A stretch of 64,000 nt of DNA from contig NZ_JAFCJZ010000029.1 of the NCBI RefSeq assembly GCF_018130765.1, forward strand, positions 1 to 64,000, given 5' to 3'. Under the pieces are notes generated by a model, which was not told the origin of the DNA, made no database searches, and was given only the letters and a program-made list of their open reading frames with translations. This DNA is from Bradyrhizobium iriomotense (lineage in GTDB: Bacteria; Pseudomonadota; Alphaproteobacteria; Rhizobiales; Xanthobacteraceae). Positions 7,833 through 17,922 of the stretch are shown here, piece by piece. Position 1 is the stretch's first letter; each line of letters opens with the position of its first letter. The position numbers were made by a program, and so were the translations under genes.

Positions 7833-9497
7833 ATGTGGAATCAAATTTATGATCCGCTACACAGCTCGGTGCTGTCGACGATTTCGGCGGCGATCCCCGT
7901 CGTCACGCTGCTGGTCCTGATCGCGAGCGGTCGCGTCAAGGCGCATATTGCTGCAATCATCGCCGTGATCGTCACCAACCTGATCACGATCTTCGTCTTC
8001 ACCATGCCGGTGAACATGTCGATCCGCGCCTCGATCCTCGGCATCGTGACCGGCTTCTTCCCGATCGGCTGGATCGTCCTCAACGTCATCTTCCTCTACC
8101 AGGTGACAGTGGCCACCGGCCGCTTCGAACTGTTGAAGCGCGCGATCGGCGGCGTCACCGAGGACCGGCGGCTGCAGCTGCTGCTGATCGCGTTCTCGTT
8201 CGGTGCCTTCTTCGAGGGCGCCTCGGGCTTCGGCACGCCGGTCGCGATCACGGGTGCCGTGCTGATTGGGCTCGGCTTCTCGCCGCTCGCGGCCTCCGGC
8301 CTCTCGCTGATCGCCAACACCGCGCCGGTGGCCTATGGCGCGCTCGGCACGCCGATCCAGGGCCTCGCCTCGGTCACCGGGCTCGATCCCTACATCCTCG
8401 GCGCGATGGTCGGCCGGCAATTGCCGTTCTTCTCGCTGATCGTGCCCTTCTGGGTAGTCTGGGCTTTCGCGGGCTGGCGGGGCATGAAGGACGTCTGGCC
8501 GGCGATCCTCGTCACCGGCGTGTCCTTCGCGATCCCGCAATTCGTGATCTCGAACTTCATCAATCCGTGGATCGTCGACATCGGTGCGTCGCTGATCTCG
8601 ATGGGGGCTCTCATCCTGTTTCTGAAGGTCTGGCACCCGAGGCAGCTGTGGCTGTCGCCGGAGCTGCGCGGACACGACGAGTCGCATGCGACCATGGCGC
8701 CGGCGAAGCCGCTCGACAAAACTCCGCTCACGCAAGCCCAGCTCTGGAGCGCGCTCTTGCCGTGGATCATCGTCTGCGTCGTGATGCTGCTGTGGGGAAG
8801 CGGCTGGTTCAAGACCTGGGCGAACTCGATCTTCACCTTCAACTACGCGGTTCCCGAGCTCGACAAGATGATCAACAAGATGCCGCCGGTGGCGGCGAAA
8901 CCGACGCCGGAAGGCGCAGTGTTCGCCTTCACCTACCTGTCCTTCACCGGCACGGGCATGCTGATCGCGGCGATCATCTCCGGCATCCTGATGGGCGTCG
9001 GTCCCGGCAAGCTGCTCGTTGAATATGGCCGTACTATCCGGCTGTGCGCGATCTCGCTGATCACGATCTCGGCGATGCTCGCGATCGGTACCTTGACGCG
9101 GCTCTCCGGCGTCGACGCGACGCTCGGTCTCGCCTTCGCCGCAACCGGCGTGCTCTATCCCTTCTTCGGCACGCTGCTCGGCTGGCTCGGCGTGGCGCTG
9201 ACCGGATCGGACACGTCGTCGAACATCCTGTTCGGCAATCTCCAGAAGATCACCTCCGAACAGCTCGGCCTGTCGCCGATCCTGATGGCTGCTGCGAACT
9301 CCTCGGGCGGCGTGATGGGCAAGATGATCGACGCACAGTCGATCGTGGTCGCCTCCACCGCCACCAACTGGTATGGCCACGAGGGCACCATCCTGCGCTT
9401 CGTGTTCTGGCACTCGATCGTGCTGGCCTGTCTCGTCGGTGTGCTCGTGACGTTGCAGGCCTATGTCTGGCCGTTCACGGCGCTGGTGCTGAAGTAG
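7833..9497 (+). CDS. lctP: L-lactate permease (LctP/LldP family)
   Basis: The protein, 554 residues, is a polytopic inner-membrane proton symporter for lactate, and in this family also for glycolate. About 12-14 hydrophobic segments are visible. Family motifs include F-G-A-F-F-E-G-A-S-G-F-G-T-P-V-A-I-T near residue 125, A-P-V-A-Y-G-A-L-G-T-P-I near 170, and S-G-S-D-T-S-S-N-type sequence (here T-G-S-D-T-S-S-N-I-L-F-G) near 465. The ATG at 7833 follows a gggaggaaga stretch and gives the normal family length; an upstream in-frame extension would add non-hydrophobic residues. Together with glcEF nearby this suggests use of short 2-hydroxy acids, although the genes are not in one operon. Confidence 0.92.
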   Translation: MWNQIYDPLHSSVLSTISAAIPVVTLLVLIASGRVKAHIAAIIAVIVTNLITIFVFTMPVNMSIRASILGIVTGFFPIGWIVLNVIFLYQVTVATGRFELLKRAIGGVTEDRRLQLLLIAFSFGAFFEGASGFGTPVAITGAVLIGLGFSPLAASGLSLIANTAPVAYGALGTPIQGLASVTGLDPYILGAMVGRQLPFFSLIVPFWVVWAFAGWRGMKDVWPAILVTGVSFAIPQFVISNFINPWIVDIGASLISMGALILFLKVWHPRQLWLSPELRGHDESHATMAPAKPLDKTPLTQAQLWSALLPWIIVCVVMLLWGSGWFKTWANSIFTFNYAVPELDKMINKMPPVAAKPTPEGAVFAFTYLSFTGTGMLIAAIISGILMGVGPGKLLVEYGRTIRLCAISLITISAMLAIGTLTRLSGVDATLGLAFAATGVLYPFFGTLLGWLGVALTGSDTSSNILFGNLQKITSEQLGLSPILMAAANSSGGVMGKMIDAQSIVVASTATNWYGHEGTILRFVFWHSIVLACLVGVLVTLQAYVWPFTALVLK

Positions 9498-9520
9498 CAG
9501 GCCACGCCCGGCTTCGACCA

Positions 9521-9557
9521 AATCCCCGCGGGGCTTCATCCCCCCGCGGGGATTTTT
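9521..9557 (+). terminator. rho-independent terminator after lctP
   Basis: A 13-bp stem (aatccccgcgggg at 9521-9533, ccccgcggggatt at 9542-9554) with an eight-base loop runs into a T tract. Confidence 0.92.
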
Positions 9558-9637
9558 ACGTCGCGCGCGGGCGAACCTTCTCAATGACGCCGCCGTCTTA
9601 TAGAAGGTGCGGCAAATCAGGTCGGTCGAGAGGTTTC

Positions 9638-10036
9638 ATGGTTTTGCTCAGGCAGGTGGTGTGCGCGGCGGTTGCAATGCTGGCGATGTCCACGCTCGCG
9701 CGCGCCGAGGACGGTTTTCCGTTCGGCACCGAGATGACGCTGGAGGCGTTGCCGCAAGCAGGCTCGAAGCGGATTCCGAACATCGAGATCGGCGACAATG
9801 GCGAGGTCGTGCTCGAGCTCTGGTGCAAGGGCGGCAAGGGCCAGTTCTCGGTCGCCGGCAACACCGTGATCTTCGTCCCCGGCCAGATCCAGGATCGATC
9901 CTGTCCGCAGGCCAAGGCCCAGGCCGACGACGAGTTGGTTGCAGCGCTCGGCAGCGTCGAGACCTGGAAACGCCAGGGCGATGTGCTGACGCTGATCGGC
10001 CCCAGGCCGCTGCGCTTTCGCGTCAACGGGAATTAG
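9638..10036 (+). CDS. small exported META/HslJ-like protein
   Basis: The 132-residue product starts with a Sec signal peptide ending at A-R-A. The mature protein has the pattern S-K-R-x-P-N-I-E-I, an L-W-C-K motif, a P-C/S-C-P-Q segment, and near the end W-K-R-Q-G-D-x-L-x-L-I-G-P-x-P-L-R-F-R. This resembles exported META-domain (HslJ-like) proteins of Bradyrhizobium, but the assignment is from memory of the pattern. No function is established for these. It is monocistronic, downstream of the lctP terminator. Confidence 0.7.
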   Translation: MVLLRQVVCAAVAMLAMSTLARAEDGFPFGTEMTLEALPQAGSKRIPNIEIGDNGEVVLELWCKGGKGQFSVAGNTVIFVPGQIQDRSCPQAKAQADDELVAALGSVETWKRQGDVLTLIGPRPLRFRVNGN

Positions 10037-10044
10037 GTCTCGCG

Positions 10045-10180
10045 TGTCCCGGACAAGGCGTAGCGCGCAAGCGCTACGACGCAGAGCCGGGACCCAGCCT
10101 ATCGATCCAGCACTTCGCTTGTGGCTTCTGGGCCCCGGCTCAGCAGCGCATCACTAACGTGCTGCGCTGCGTCCGTGGCA
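10045..10180. repeat. imperfect palindromic intergenic repeat (tgtcccggac type)
   Basis: The element begins tgtcccggacaaggcg and ends with gctgcgtccgtgg-like sequence, with internal pairs tagcgc/gcgcta and gagccggg/cccggctc. It fills the junction between genes converging at 10036 and 10197. Confidence 0.7.
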
Positions 10181-10196
10181 CGATAGTTCAGCGCGC

Positions 10197-11408
10197 CTAC
10201 TTCCACACCGACTTGTCGGCGTCCCAGCGCTGGCCCTTCAGCTCCTTGGCGAGCGCCTCGACCGATCCGTTGTCGTCGGGCAGATCGCCTTCCTCGTCGG
10301 CCGAAGCGTCGTCCGAGAGGTTGAGCTTGGCGCCGCTGTTCTCGTCGGCAGTCGTGGTCGCGGGGCTGCCGATCCAGAGCATCAGCTTGTCGGTGGTGCC
10401 GGGCTTGTCGGGCGAGACGAGGCCTGCGACCTCGATCGTGTCGGTGAGCTCGAGCGCCGGATGATCCTGGTTCGGCCGCTTGAACACCAGCTTGAGCTTG
10501 CCGGTCGCCGGGTTGAAGCTTTGTGAGACCGGCTTTGCCGCAAGCGTCTTGCTCAGCACGCCCGCAACTGCGGCCCCGAGCTTGTCGCGGTTGATCTTGT
10601 CGCCGTCGCGCCAGTCGGCGGCGGGGAAACGGATGGTGCGGTCCATCTCGGTCATGCCCGCGGTCCAGCCTGCCGCGGTGACGCCCGGCATCGCCTTGAA
10701 TTTTGCCAGCAGCGCGGCTGCGCGTTCCGGGTCGACCGACATGTTGATGGTCTGCTCGCCGGCGCGCAGCGCGTCGCAGCCGACATTGAGGCTCGCCAGC
10801 GTCACCTCGACTGCCTGGCCCTTCAGGCTCTTCAGGAACTCGGTCGCCGCATCCAGCTTGACCTTCACCGCGATCGCCTCCGGCGAGACGTCGGTGAAAT
10901 CCTTCGGCTGCGACGTGATGCCGTCGTCGGAGGTCTGGTTGTCCTGAAACTCCTTCTCGCTGAGATCGGAATTGTCGGGCGAGGTGACCTCGGTCACCGC
11001 CTGGCCAATGCTGATCTGGCCGCGGAACTCGAACGTGTCGCCGGCCTGCTTGCGCAGCAGCTTGACACTGACGGGCGCCTTCTCGCCGAGGCTCTGCGTC
11101 GTGCCGGTCAGCGTCTGGCCGGCAACCTGGAGATTGACGACGAAACGGTCCTTGCGCTCGGAATTTTTCGCGATCGGGTAACAGACGTCGAGTACGGCCG
11201 CCGTCACCGTCTTGCCCTGGCGCGTCTCCTTCAGGATCACGTCGGCATTGCCGTCCATCAGCCCGTCGATCGACGTGAAATAGCGCGTCTCGGTTCCGCC
11301 CGGCGCGGCGGCCTTGGGCGACAATTTCATCTGGGCGGAGGCGACTTCGGGCGAGACGGCGAGCAGGGCCGCCAGAAGGGCAGTCGAACAAACCAGGAGC
11401 GCGCGCAT
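10197..11408 (-). CDS. conserved secreted protein of unknown function
   Basis: This 403-residue protein begins with a Sec signal peptide (M-R-A-L-L-V-C-S-T-A-L-L-A-A-L-L, cleaved near A-S-A-Q). I recognise no domain. The mature part is soluble, rich in Asp, Lys and Thr, with just two or three cysteines (one in V-C-Y-P, one in G-C-D-A), and has an acidic linker (D-D-A-S-A-D-E-E-G-D-L-P-D-D) near the C-terminus. The ATG at 11408 is preferred over an upstream ATG at 11483, because the latter would place 25 charged residues, encoded by a repeat element, before the signal peptide. It is probably periplasmic. Confidence 0.75.
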   Translation of the reverse strand: MRALLVCSTALLAALLAVSPEVASAQMKLSPKAAAPGGTETRYFTSIDGLMDGNADVILKETRQGKTVTAAVLDVCYPIAKNSERKDRFVVNLQVAGQTLTGTTQSLGEKAPVSVKLLRKQAGDTFEFRGQISIGQAVTEVTSPDNSDLSEKEFQDNQTSDDGITSQPKDFTDVSPEAIAVKVKLDAATEFLKSLKGQAVEVTLASLNVGCDALRAGEQTINMSVDPERAAALLAKFKAMPGVTAAGWTAGMTEMDRTIRFPAADWRDGDKINRDKLGAAVAGVLSKTLAAKPVSQSFNPATGKLKLVFKRPNQDHPALELTDTIEVAGLVSPDKPGTTDKLMLWIGSPATTTADENSGAKLNLSDDASADEEGDLPDDNGSVEALAKELKGQRWDADKSVWK

Positions 11409-11428
11409 CGACGAAATCCTCGGGCAAC

Positions 11429-11477
11429 GGGCATGATCCGGAAAAGTGTGAAGCGGTTTTCCGAGAGGGTCATGCCC
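11429..11477. repeat. short palindromic repeat gggcatgatcc
   Basis: The inverted ends gggcatgat (11429-11437) and ggtcatgccc (11468-11477) enclose cggaaaagtgtgaagcggttttccg, itself a hairpin. It lies just upstream of the secreted-protein gene on the minus strand and could affect its leader mRNA. Confidence 0.75.
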
Positions 11478-11553
11478 AAACAATCAGAATCGGCGCCACC
11501 GTAGTGGGTTTTGGCCGCCGGTTGAATCGGAAAGCGGCGGGGCAGGGTCGGCA

Positions 11554-11582
11554 AAAAAGAAGGCCGCCCGGAGGCGGCCTTC
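11554..11582 (-). terminator. rho-independent terminator of groESL
   Basis: The stem gaaggccgcc (11559-11568) pairs with ggcggccttc (11573-11582). On the minus strand it is followed by TTTTTT (the A run at 11553-11558). Confidence 0.92.
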
Positions 11583-11608
11583 GTTAGTGCTGTAAGATGA
11601 GGAAGGGC

Positions 11609-13240
<1,632 letters not shown>

Positions 13241-13359
13241 GGTCTGCAATCCCTTGTGTTTCGTGTTGTGTCTTGGTTCGGAATGTGGCCGGCGGAATGA
13301 TGGATGCCCGGATCGCGCGATCCGGGCATGACATTCAGCGGCCGTTCAGGCGGACGGCC

Positions 13360-13656
13360 TTAGGCCAGAACGCCCATGATGTCCGACTCCTTCATGATCA
13401 GGAGCTCTTCGTTGTCGATCTTGACCTCGGTGCCCGACCACTTGCCGAACAGCACGCGGTCGCCGACCTTGAGGTCGATCGGAATCAGCTTGCCGGTCTC
13501 GTCGCGGCCGCCGGGGCCGATGGCGACAACCTCGCCCTGGGACGGCTTTTCCTTGGCGGTGTCCGGAATGATAATGCCGCCCTTGGACTTTTCCTCGGCG
13601 TCGATACGTTTGACCACGACACGGTCATGCAGCGGACGAAATTTGGATTTAGCCAT
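13360..13656 (-). CDS. groS: 10-kDa co-chaperonin GroES
   Basis: The 98-residue protein forms the seven-subunit lid of GroEL. The start M-A-K-S-K-F-R-P-L-H-D-R, the mobile loop (E-E-K-S-K-G-G-I-I-I-P) and the C-terminal K-E-S-D-I-M-G-V are typical. The frame is open further upstream to 13815, but that part runs through the promoter and CIRCE operator, so it is not coding. Confidence 0.98.
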   Translation of the reverse strand: MAKSKFRPLHDRVVVKRIDAEEKSKGGIIIPDTAKEKPSQGEVVAIGPGGRDETGKLIPIDLKVGDRVLFGKWSGTEVKIDNEELLIMKESDIMGVLA

Positions 13657-13748
13657 GACGTTTCCCTTTGGAGGCTCGCTTCGGAAGTAGTGGAAGTGGG
13701 TGGGGCGGCGCTTCCGTTCCCCCTCGTCCCGAGGATCGAACGGCGCGC

Positions 13749-13775
13749 TTAGCAATCGGGCTTTCCGAGTGCTAA
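13749..13775 (-). promoter_or_regulatory. CIRCE operator (HrcA binding site) of groESL
   Basis: On the plus strand the site reads ttagcaatc (13749-13757), nine spacer bases, and gagtgctaa (13767-13775). This matches the CIRCE inverted repeat TTAGCACTC-N9-GAGTGCTAA with one mismatch in one arm. It lies just downstream of the predicted -10 box, so bound HrcA would cover the transcription start. Confidence 0.95.
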
Positions 13776-13786
13776 TAGTGCGCCCG

Positions 13787-13815
13787 GGAATATGGCTTGG
13801 CCGCGATCCTGTCAA
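13787..13815 (-). promoter_or_regulatory. housekeeping-type promoter of groESL
   Basis: On the minus strand a perfect -35 TTGACA (plus 13810-13815) is separated by 17 bases from a -10 TATTCC (plus 13787-13792). The CIRCE operator begins about a dozen bases downstream, the normal arrangement for HrcA repression. Confidence 0.8.
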
Positions 13816-13971
13816 GCAAAGGTGGTTAAGCGATTGGTGAGGCGGATATAGGATGGTGGCATTGGAAATTTGTTCGGGGCGGCGGCGTACAGAAGGACGT
13901 CATTGCTCCGGCAGCGTTTTTGCGCTTGGCTGCGAGAGGGGTGCGGCCATGGTCTTGTTCGGGGGAATGCC

Positions 13972-14493
13972 ATGATCAGTTCAGCTCACGCGCGCACGGT
14001 CGCCAACCTGGCGGCTGCCTCTTGCCTGGCGCTGCTGCTCGGCGCCTGCGGCGGCGGCATGAGCCTGCCGTCCTTCTCCTCGTCGACCCCGCCGCCCGAG
14101 GCCGAGCCCGGCACCGGTCCGGAAATGCCGGCGACCATCCGCTCCGACGAGATCGTCGGCCGCTGGGGCCTTGCCTCGTTCCAGAACCCGGCCGACCGCG
14201 CCCGCACCGAGGCCGCGGCGAGGGCTCAGTGCAAGAATCCTTATGTGATCACCGCCGGCTCCTCCGGCGGCGTGATCATGCATCTGGCCGACCAGGCAAC
14301 GCCGCAGGAGCTGCGGCTGAAGGGCTCGCCCAGCGGCAAGAACTATATCGGTCCGGCCGGTCCGACCCCCGGCGAGCAGGACCGCGAGATCGTCTCCTTC
14401 GACGGCCGCGTCCTGATCACCCGCTTCATCGACAAGGACGCCGCCACCCGCTACGGCAACATGGTCTACGTCCGCTGCGCGCCGAGGGCGTGA
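13972..14493 (+). CDS. lipoprotein of unknown function
   Basis: This 173-residue protein starts with a lipoprotein signal peptide whose lipobox is L-L-G-A-C, followed by a Gly/Ser/Pro-rich linker. The globular part (from about residue 58) has D-E-I-V-G-R-W-G-L-A-S-F and ends with a strand pair finishing M-V-Y-V-R-C. The general shape resembles protease-inhibitor-like or META-like small lipoproteins, but I cannot assign a family. The ATG at 13972 follows gggggaa and yields the signal peptide directly, so the longer open frame from 13870 is not used. Confidence 0.75.
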   Translation: MISSAHARTVANLAAASCLALLLGACGGGMSLPSFSSSTPPPEAEPGTGPEMPATIRSDEIVGRWGLASFQNPADRARTEAAARAQCKNPYVITAGSSGGVIMHLADQATPQELRLKGSPSGKNYIGPAGPTPGEQDREIVSFDGRVLITRFIDKDAATRYGNMVYVRCAPRA

Positions 14494-14518
14494 TGTTCTA
14501 ACGTTACGTCGCGCTGCA

Positions 14519-14668
14519 CCCTCTCCCCTTGTGGGAGAGGGTGGCTCGCCGCGTAGCGGCGAGACGGGTGAGGGGTCTCTCTCCCCGAGTCTGTCTCTTG
14601 TTTGAATTCGCGGAAGCAACCCCTCATCCGGCGCTTCGCGCCACCTTCTCCCACAAGGGGAGAAGGGG
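14519..14668. repeat. palindromic intergenic repeat, family 1 copy B
   Basis: This full-length copy (150 bp) has arms ccctctccccttgtgggag and ctcccacaaggggagaagg. It lies in the convergent junction between genes ending at 14493 and 14751. Confidence 0.9.
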
Positions 14669-14700
14669 AAGTGCGCCTACGGTTGTGCCTCCCAAAAACA

Positions 14701-14728
14701 AAAACGCCGGCCCCAGGGCCGGCGTTTT
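14701..14728 (-). terminator. rho-independent terminator after cheZ
   Basis: The stem aaaacgccggcc (14701-14712) pairs with ggccggcgtttt (14717-14728). It can act in both directions, and T-rich sequence follows on both strands. Confidence 0.9.
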
Positions 14729-14750
14729 GCTTTGTCTCTATCTCGCGCGC

Positions 14751-15536
14751 TCAGTCGAACAGCGCGTCGATGTCGTCCTGCGAGGCGTGGCCGACGTCGC
14801 CGGCGAGCTTGGGACCGTTGAGGAGCTTTTCGTCCTCGCTGCGCTGGTCGACCGGCGCCGGCACATGGGCCTTGATCGCGTCGACGCCGCCCCAGATCTC
14901 CATCATCGCATTGATGTGCTGCTCGATGAACTTCATCGTGGTCATGACCTTGCTGATGCGCTGGCCGGTCAGGTCCTGGAAGTTGCAGGCTTCGAAAATC
15001 GAGATGACGCGTTCCTGGATGTCGTCGGCGAGCCGCTTCTGCTGATCGGCCGAGTCCACCTTGGACATCGCGCTGGCGGCCTGGTCGATCGATTCGGCCG
15101 CTTCGAGGATCTGCTGGGTCGCCTGTTCGGTGCCGCCGACCACCGCGCCGAGCTCGCCATTGACCTTGGCCATCTCGCCGCCGTCGAAGCTCTTGCCGTG
15201 CAGGGTCGCGATCTCGCGCTTGGTGCGGTCGATGGCGTCGTGGATGAGGTCGAGCTCGACCTTCAGCTTCTCGCACTGCTCGATCTGCGCCCGGTAGGTC
15301 TCGAGCATGGTGCGCGCTTCGGACAGCTCATGCGCCGTCGACGCGTCGATCGCCGCCATCGCGGCGCTGCCGGACAGCGGGGCAGCCGTGATGCCCTTCG
15401 CCATCTGGGCGCGGATCGCGCGCAGCTCGGCCATGATCTCGCTGTGCATCGGCCCTGCCTCTTCAGTTACGTCTAGAATGGGCATCTCGCCACCGGCGAT
15501 ATCCTCGACACGAAAACGTTTGCGGTGAACAGCCAT
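14751..15536 (-). CDS. cheZ: chemotaxis phosphatase CheZ
   Basis: The 261-residue product dephosphorylates CheY-P and so sets the flagellar signal lifetime. It is predicted to be mostly helical with a long central coiled hairpin. The catalytic helix is visible as F-Q-D-L-T-G-Q-R-I near residues 186-194, whose D-x-x-x-Q spacing matches the E. coli Asp143/Gln147 pair. The C-terminus Q-D-D-I-D-A-L-F-D is the conserved CheY-binding peptide. It stands alone here with its own terminator; a CheY-like gene lies 46 kb to the right. Confidence 0.93.
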   Translation of the reverse strand: MAVHRKRFRVEDIAGGEMPILDVTEEAGPMHSEIMAELRAIRAQMAKGITAAPLSGSAAMAAIDASTAHELSEARTMLETYRAQIEQCEKLKVELDLIHDAIDRTKREIATLHGKSFDGGEMAKVNGELGAVVGGTEQATQQILEAAESIDQAASAMSKVDSADQQKRLADDIQERVISIFEACNFQDLTGQRISKVMTTMKFIEQHINAMMEIWGGVDAIKAHVPAPVDQRSEDEKLLNGPKLAGDVGHASQDDIDALFD

Positions 15537-15853
15537 CAGGACACTCCCCCCACCTCACTCACGCGTCTTTGTAGGCAGAAGCGATTTAACACGAAGTTCA
15601 CAGCAGGAACTGTCGTTGCGGCCGCGCGCGACGGCGCGCAAAGACGCGATTAACCATGCTCGTGCGGCGTTCATCGAAAATAAACGCTGATCGCCAAATT
15701 GCGGGCCCGCTGGCGACGTGGTGAATCGAAACGCCTGATACGTTTACCAAACAAAACGGCTTTTGCTTTTTATTGACCACGTCGAAGGGCGCGGATCAGC
15801 CACCAGCCCTGCACGACGCATGTGATCTAGACGAAACAGTACAGAGTACGTCG
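15537..15853. other. divergent intergenic region, 317 bp
   Basis: This separates cheZ (minus) from the L,D-transpeptidase gene (plus), so it should hold both promoters. I see no confident promoter boxes, repeat or RNA gene. The part at 15720-15780 is AT-richer than the surroundings. Confidence 0.5.
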
Positions 15854-16669
15854 ATGTTCAAGAAAATGTCTGTCGCGCTGCTTGGCAGCGCTTGCACCTT
15901 CATTGCCGGCATCAGCGGCGCCAGCGCCTTCGACAACACCGTGCCGAACGATCCGCCCGCGGTGCTCTATCAGCCGCGCGTGCCGCCGGCGCCGGTGCGC
16001 GTCGCCTCCAATGCAAACATGGGCGGCGGCTTCATCGAATTCCTGTTCGGCGACGGTCCGGGCCGCGGCCCCGCCTACGCGCCCGAGCGGCCGGTGTATC
16101 AGCAGCAGCCGGGCTATTACGACCAGCGTCGCCTGCCGCCGATGGGCGAGCCGCAGATGCAGGGTGGATATCAGCAAGGCGCAGGTCTGCAGCAGGAAGC
16201 AGTCGACCCGCGGCAGCGCCAGTTCGATCCGAAATTCGAGAAACAGGTTGTTGACTATAGCGGCAAGGAAAGTGCCGGCACGATCGTGGTCGATACGCCG
16301 AACAAGTTTCTCTACCTCGTCGAGGGCAACGGCCGCGCGATGCGCTACGGCATCGGCGTCGGTCGCCCCGGCTTCACCTGGTCCGGCGTGAAGTCGATCA
16401 CCGCCAAGCGCGAATGGCCGGACTGGACCCCGCCGGCGGAGATGATCGCACGCCGGCCCGATCTGCCCCGGCACATGGAAGGCGGCCCGGAAAATCCGCT
16501 CGGCGCGCGTGCGATGTATCTCGGCTCGACGCTCTACCGCATCCACGGCTCCAACGAGCCCTGGACCATCGGCACCAACGTCTCCTCGGGCTGCATCCGC
16601 ATGCGCAACGAGGACGTCATCGACCTCTACGGCCGCGTCAATGTCGGCACCAAGGTCGTGGTGATGTGA
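15854..16669 (+). CDS. L,D-transpeptidase (YkuD family)
   Basis: This 271-residue exported enzyme has a signal peptide (M-F-K-K-M-S-V-A-L-L to S-A-F), a Pro/Gln/Tyr-rich linker (about 60-115), and a YkuD catalytic domain. The active site is visible: His231 in I-H-G-S-N and Cys247 in S-S-G-C-I-R-M, followed by N-x-D-V-x-D-L. Such enzymes make 3-3 peptidoglycan cross-links or attach proteins to the wall in the periplasm. The ATG at 15854 starts the signal peptide; the in-frame extension to 15773 precedes it without signal character. Confidence 0.92.
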   Translation: MFKKMSVALLGSACTFIAGISGASAFDNTVPNDPPAVLYQPRVPPAPVRVASNANMGGGFIEFLFGDGPGRGPAYAPERPVYQQQPGYYDQRRLPPMGEPQMQGGYQQGAGLQQEAVDPRQRQFDPKFEKQVVDYSGKESAGTIVVDTPNKFLYLVEGNGRAMRYGIGVGRPGFTWSGVKSITAKREWPDWTPPAEMIARRPDLPRHMEGGPENPLGARAMYLGSTLYRIHGSNEPWTIGTNVSSGCIRMRNEDVIDLYGRVNVGTKVVVM

Positions 16670-16679
16670 TGTCTTTTTA

Positions 16680-16869
16680 CCCTCTCCCCTTGTGGGAGAG
16701 GGTGGCTTCGCTGCAAGCGAAGCCGGGTGAGGGGTCTCTCTCCTCACGAACGCTTTCGCGAGCGGAGAGAACCCCTCATCCGGCGCCATAGCCGAAGCTT
16801 CGCTTCGGCGTTCTTAAGAACGGCGGCCGAAGGCCGCCTATGCCACCTTCTCCCACAAGGGGAGAAGGG
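16680..16869. repeat. palindromic intergenic repeat, family 1 copy C with nested hairpins
   Basis: The arms match copies A and B, but the loop gcgcttcgcgcc of copy B is replaced by about 58 bp (16786-16843) bounded by catag/ctatg and containing three small palindromes, gaagcttc, gttcttaagaac and gcggccgaaggccgc. It lies in the convergent junction between 16669 and 16946. Confidence 0.88.
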
Positions 16870-16890
16870 AAGAGGTTCTAAGCAAGACGC

Positions 16891-16923
16891 AAAAAAAGGC
16901 CGCCTCTATAGGGGCGGCCCTTT
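16891..16923 (-). terminator. rho-independent terminator after the DUF2076 gene
   Basis: On the minus strand, ggccgcccc and gaggcggcc form a stem around plus 16898-16920, followed by TTTTTTT (plus A run 16891-16897). Confidence 0.85.
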
Positions 16924-16945
16924 GCATTGAGCTTCGTTTTGAGCC

Positions 16946-17785
16946 TCACGCGTAATCGCTGCCGCCGTCGTCGTCGCCGAAATCGCTGTCGTCGGCCATG
17001 TCCGTATTGTCGTCGTGATCGTCGTCGTAGTTCTGGTCGTTGTTGTCGCGGTCGTTCGAGGCCTGGTCGACGAAGCCTTGACGAGAATCTTGGCCGGAAT
17101 CGCGGTTCGATCCGATGTCGTTGAGGCCGGCGTCGCGCGCGAGCGAGCCGCCGGACTGATCGCTGCCGCCCCAAGGACTTCCACCAGCGCTGCGGTCGCC
17201 GAGCGCGTTGGTGTCGCCGAAGGCCTGCTGGTGACCTCCGCCCATCATGCCGCGGATGCTCGAGAGCAGCAGCGAGCCGCCGACCACGCCGGCCGCGGCT
17301 GCCGCCGCCGTGCCGAGGAACGAGCCGCCGCCACCGCCGACCGGCGGGGCGCCATAACCCGGGGCCTGGCCCTGACCTTGGCCGTAAGCCTGTCCATAGG
17401 GAGGAGGTGCGCCATAGCCCGGCTGGGACTGCTGCATCGCCTGGCCGCTGTTCCAGACCGGTCGCGCGTCACGCGGCGGGACGTTCGGAACCGAGCCACG
17501 CGACGGGCTCGATCCGAACAGCGTGTCGCGCATGGTATCGAGGAAACCACCGGACTGGGCCGGCTCGGGCGCATGGGCCGCTTCCAGCTCCTGGATGCGG
17601 TTATGGGCGCGCTTCAGCGCTTCGTCCTGCAGCAGTGTGGTCTGCACCAGCGCATAGACGGCGCCCGGGGCCTTGCGCAACCCGTCGGAGATCGCGGTGG
17701 TCGCGTCGGGATCGCGCGGTGCATTTTCCAGCTTTGAAAGCCGGTCGAAAAGGTCGTCGACGAGCTGGCGTTCCTGCGGCGTCAT
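16946..17785 (-). CDS. DUF2076 domain protein with glycine-rich middle and acidic tail
   Basis: The 279-residue product begins M-T-P-Q-E-R-Q-L-V-D-D-L-F-D-R-L, the recognisable DUF2076 start, with a helical region to about residue 80. A Gly/Gln/Tyr/Pro-rich stretch follows, then a single hydrophobic Ala/Gly segment (about 165-190) and a C-terminus of mostly Asp, Asn and Ser. The family has no known function; the hydrophobic segment suggests a membrane association. The ATG at 17785 is preferred over an upstream ATG at 17836 because it gives the family N-terminus. Its terminator lies just beyond the stop. Confidence 0.85.
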   Translation of the reverse strand: MTPQERQLVDDLFDRLSKLENAPRDPDATTAISDGLRKAPGAVYALVQTTLLQDEALKRAHNRIQELEAAHAPEPAQSGGFLDTMRDTLFGSSPSRGSVPNVPPRDARPVWNSGQAMQQSQPGYGAPPPYGQAYGQGQGQAPGYGAPPVGGGGGSFLGTAAAAAAGVVGGSLLLSSIRGMMGGGHQQAFGDTNALGDRSAGGSPWGGSDQSGGSLARDAGLNDIGSNRDSGQDSRQGFVDQASNDRDNNDQNYDDDHDDNTDMADDSDFGDDDGGSDYA

Positions 17786-17922
17786 GATCTGTCTCCTTCG
17801 CGCAAAACCAAGCGCGCAGGAGATGTAGGGTTCCATTGTGGCCCCAACAGTGCCGGCCGGATTAAATTTCGGTATGCGACAAGCTGCCCCTTAGCGGCCC
17901 CTTGGCCCGCTTTTCGCCGGTT

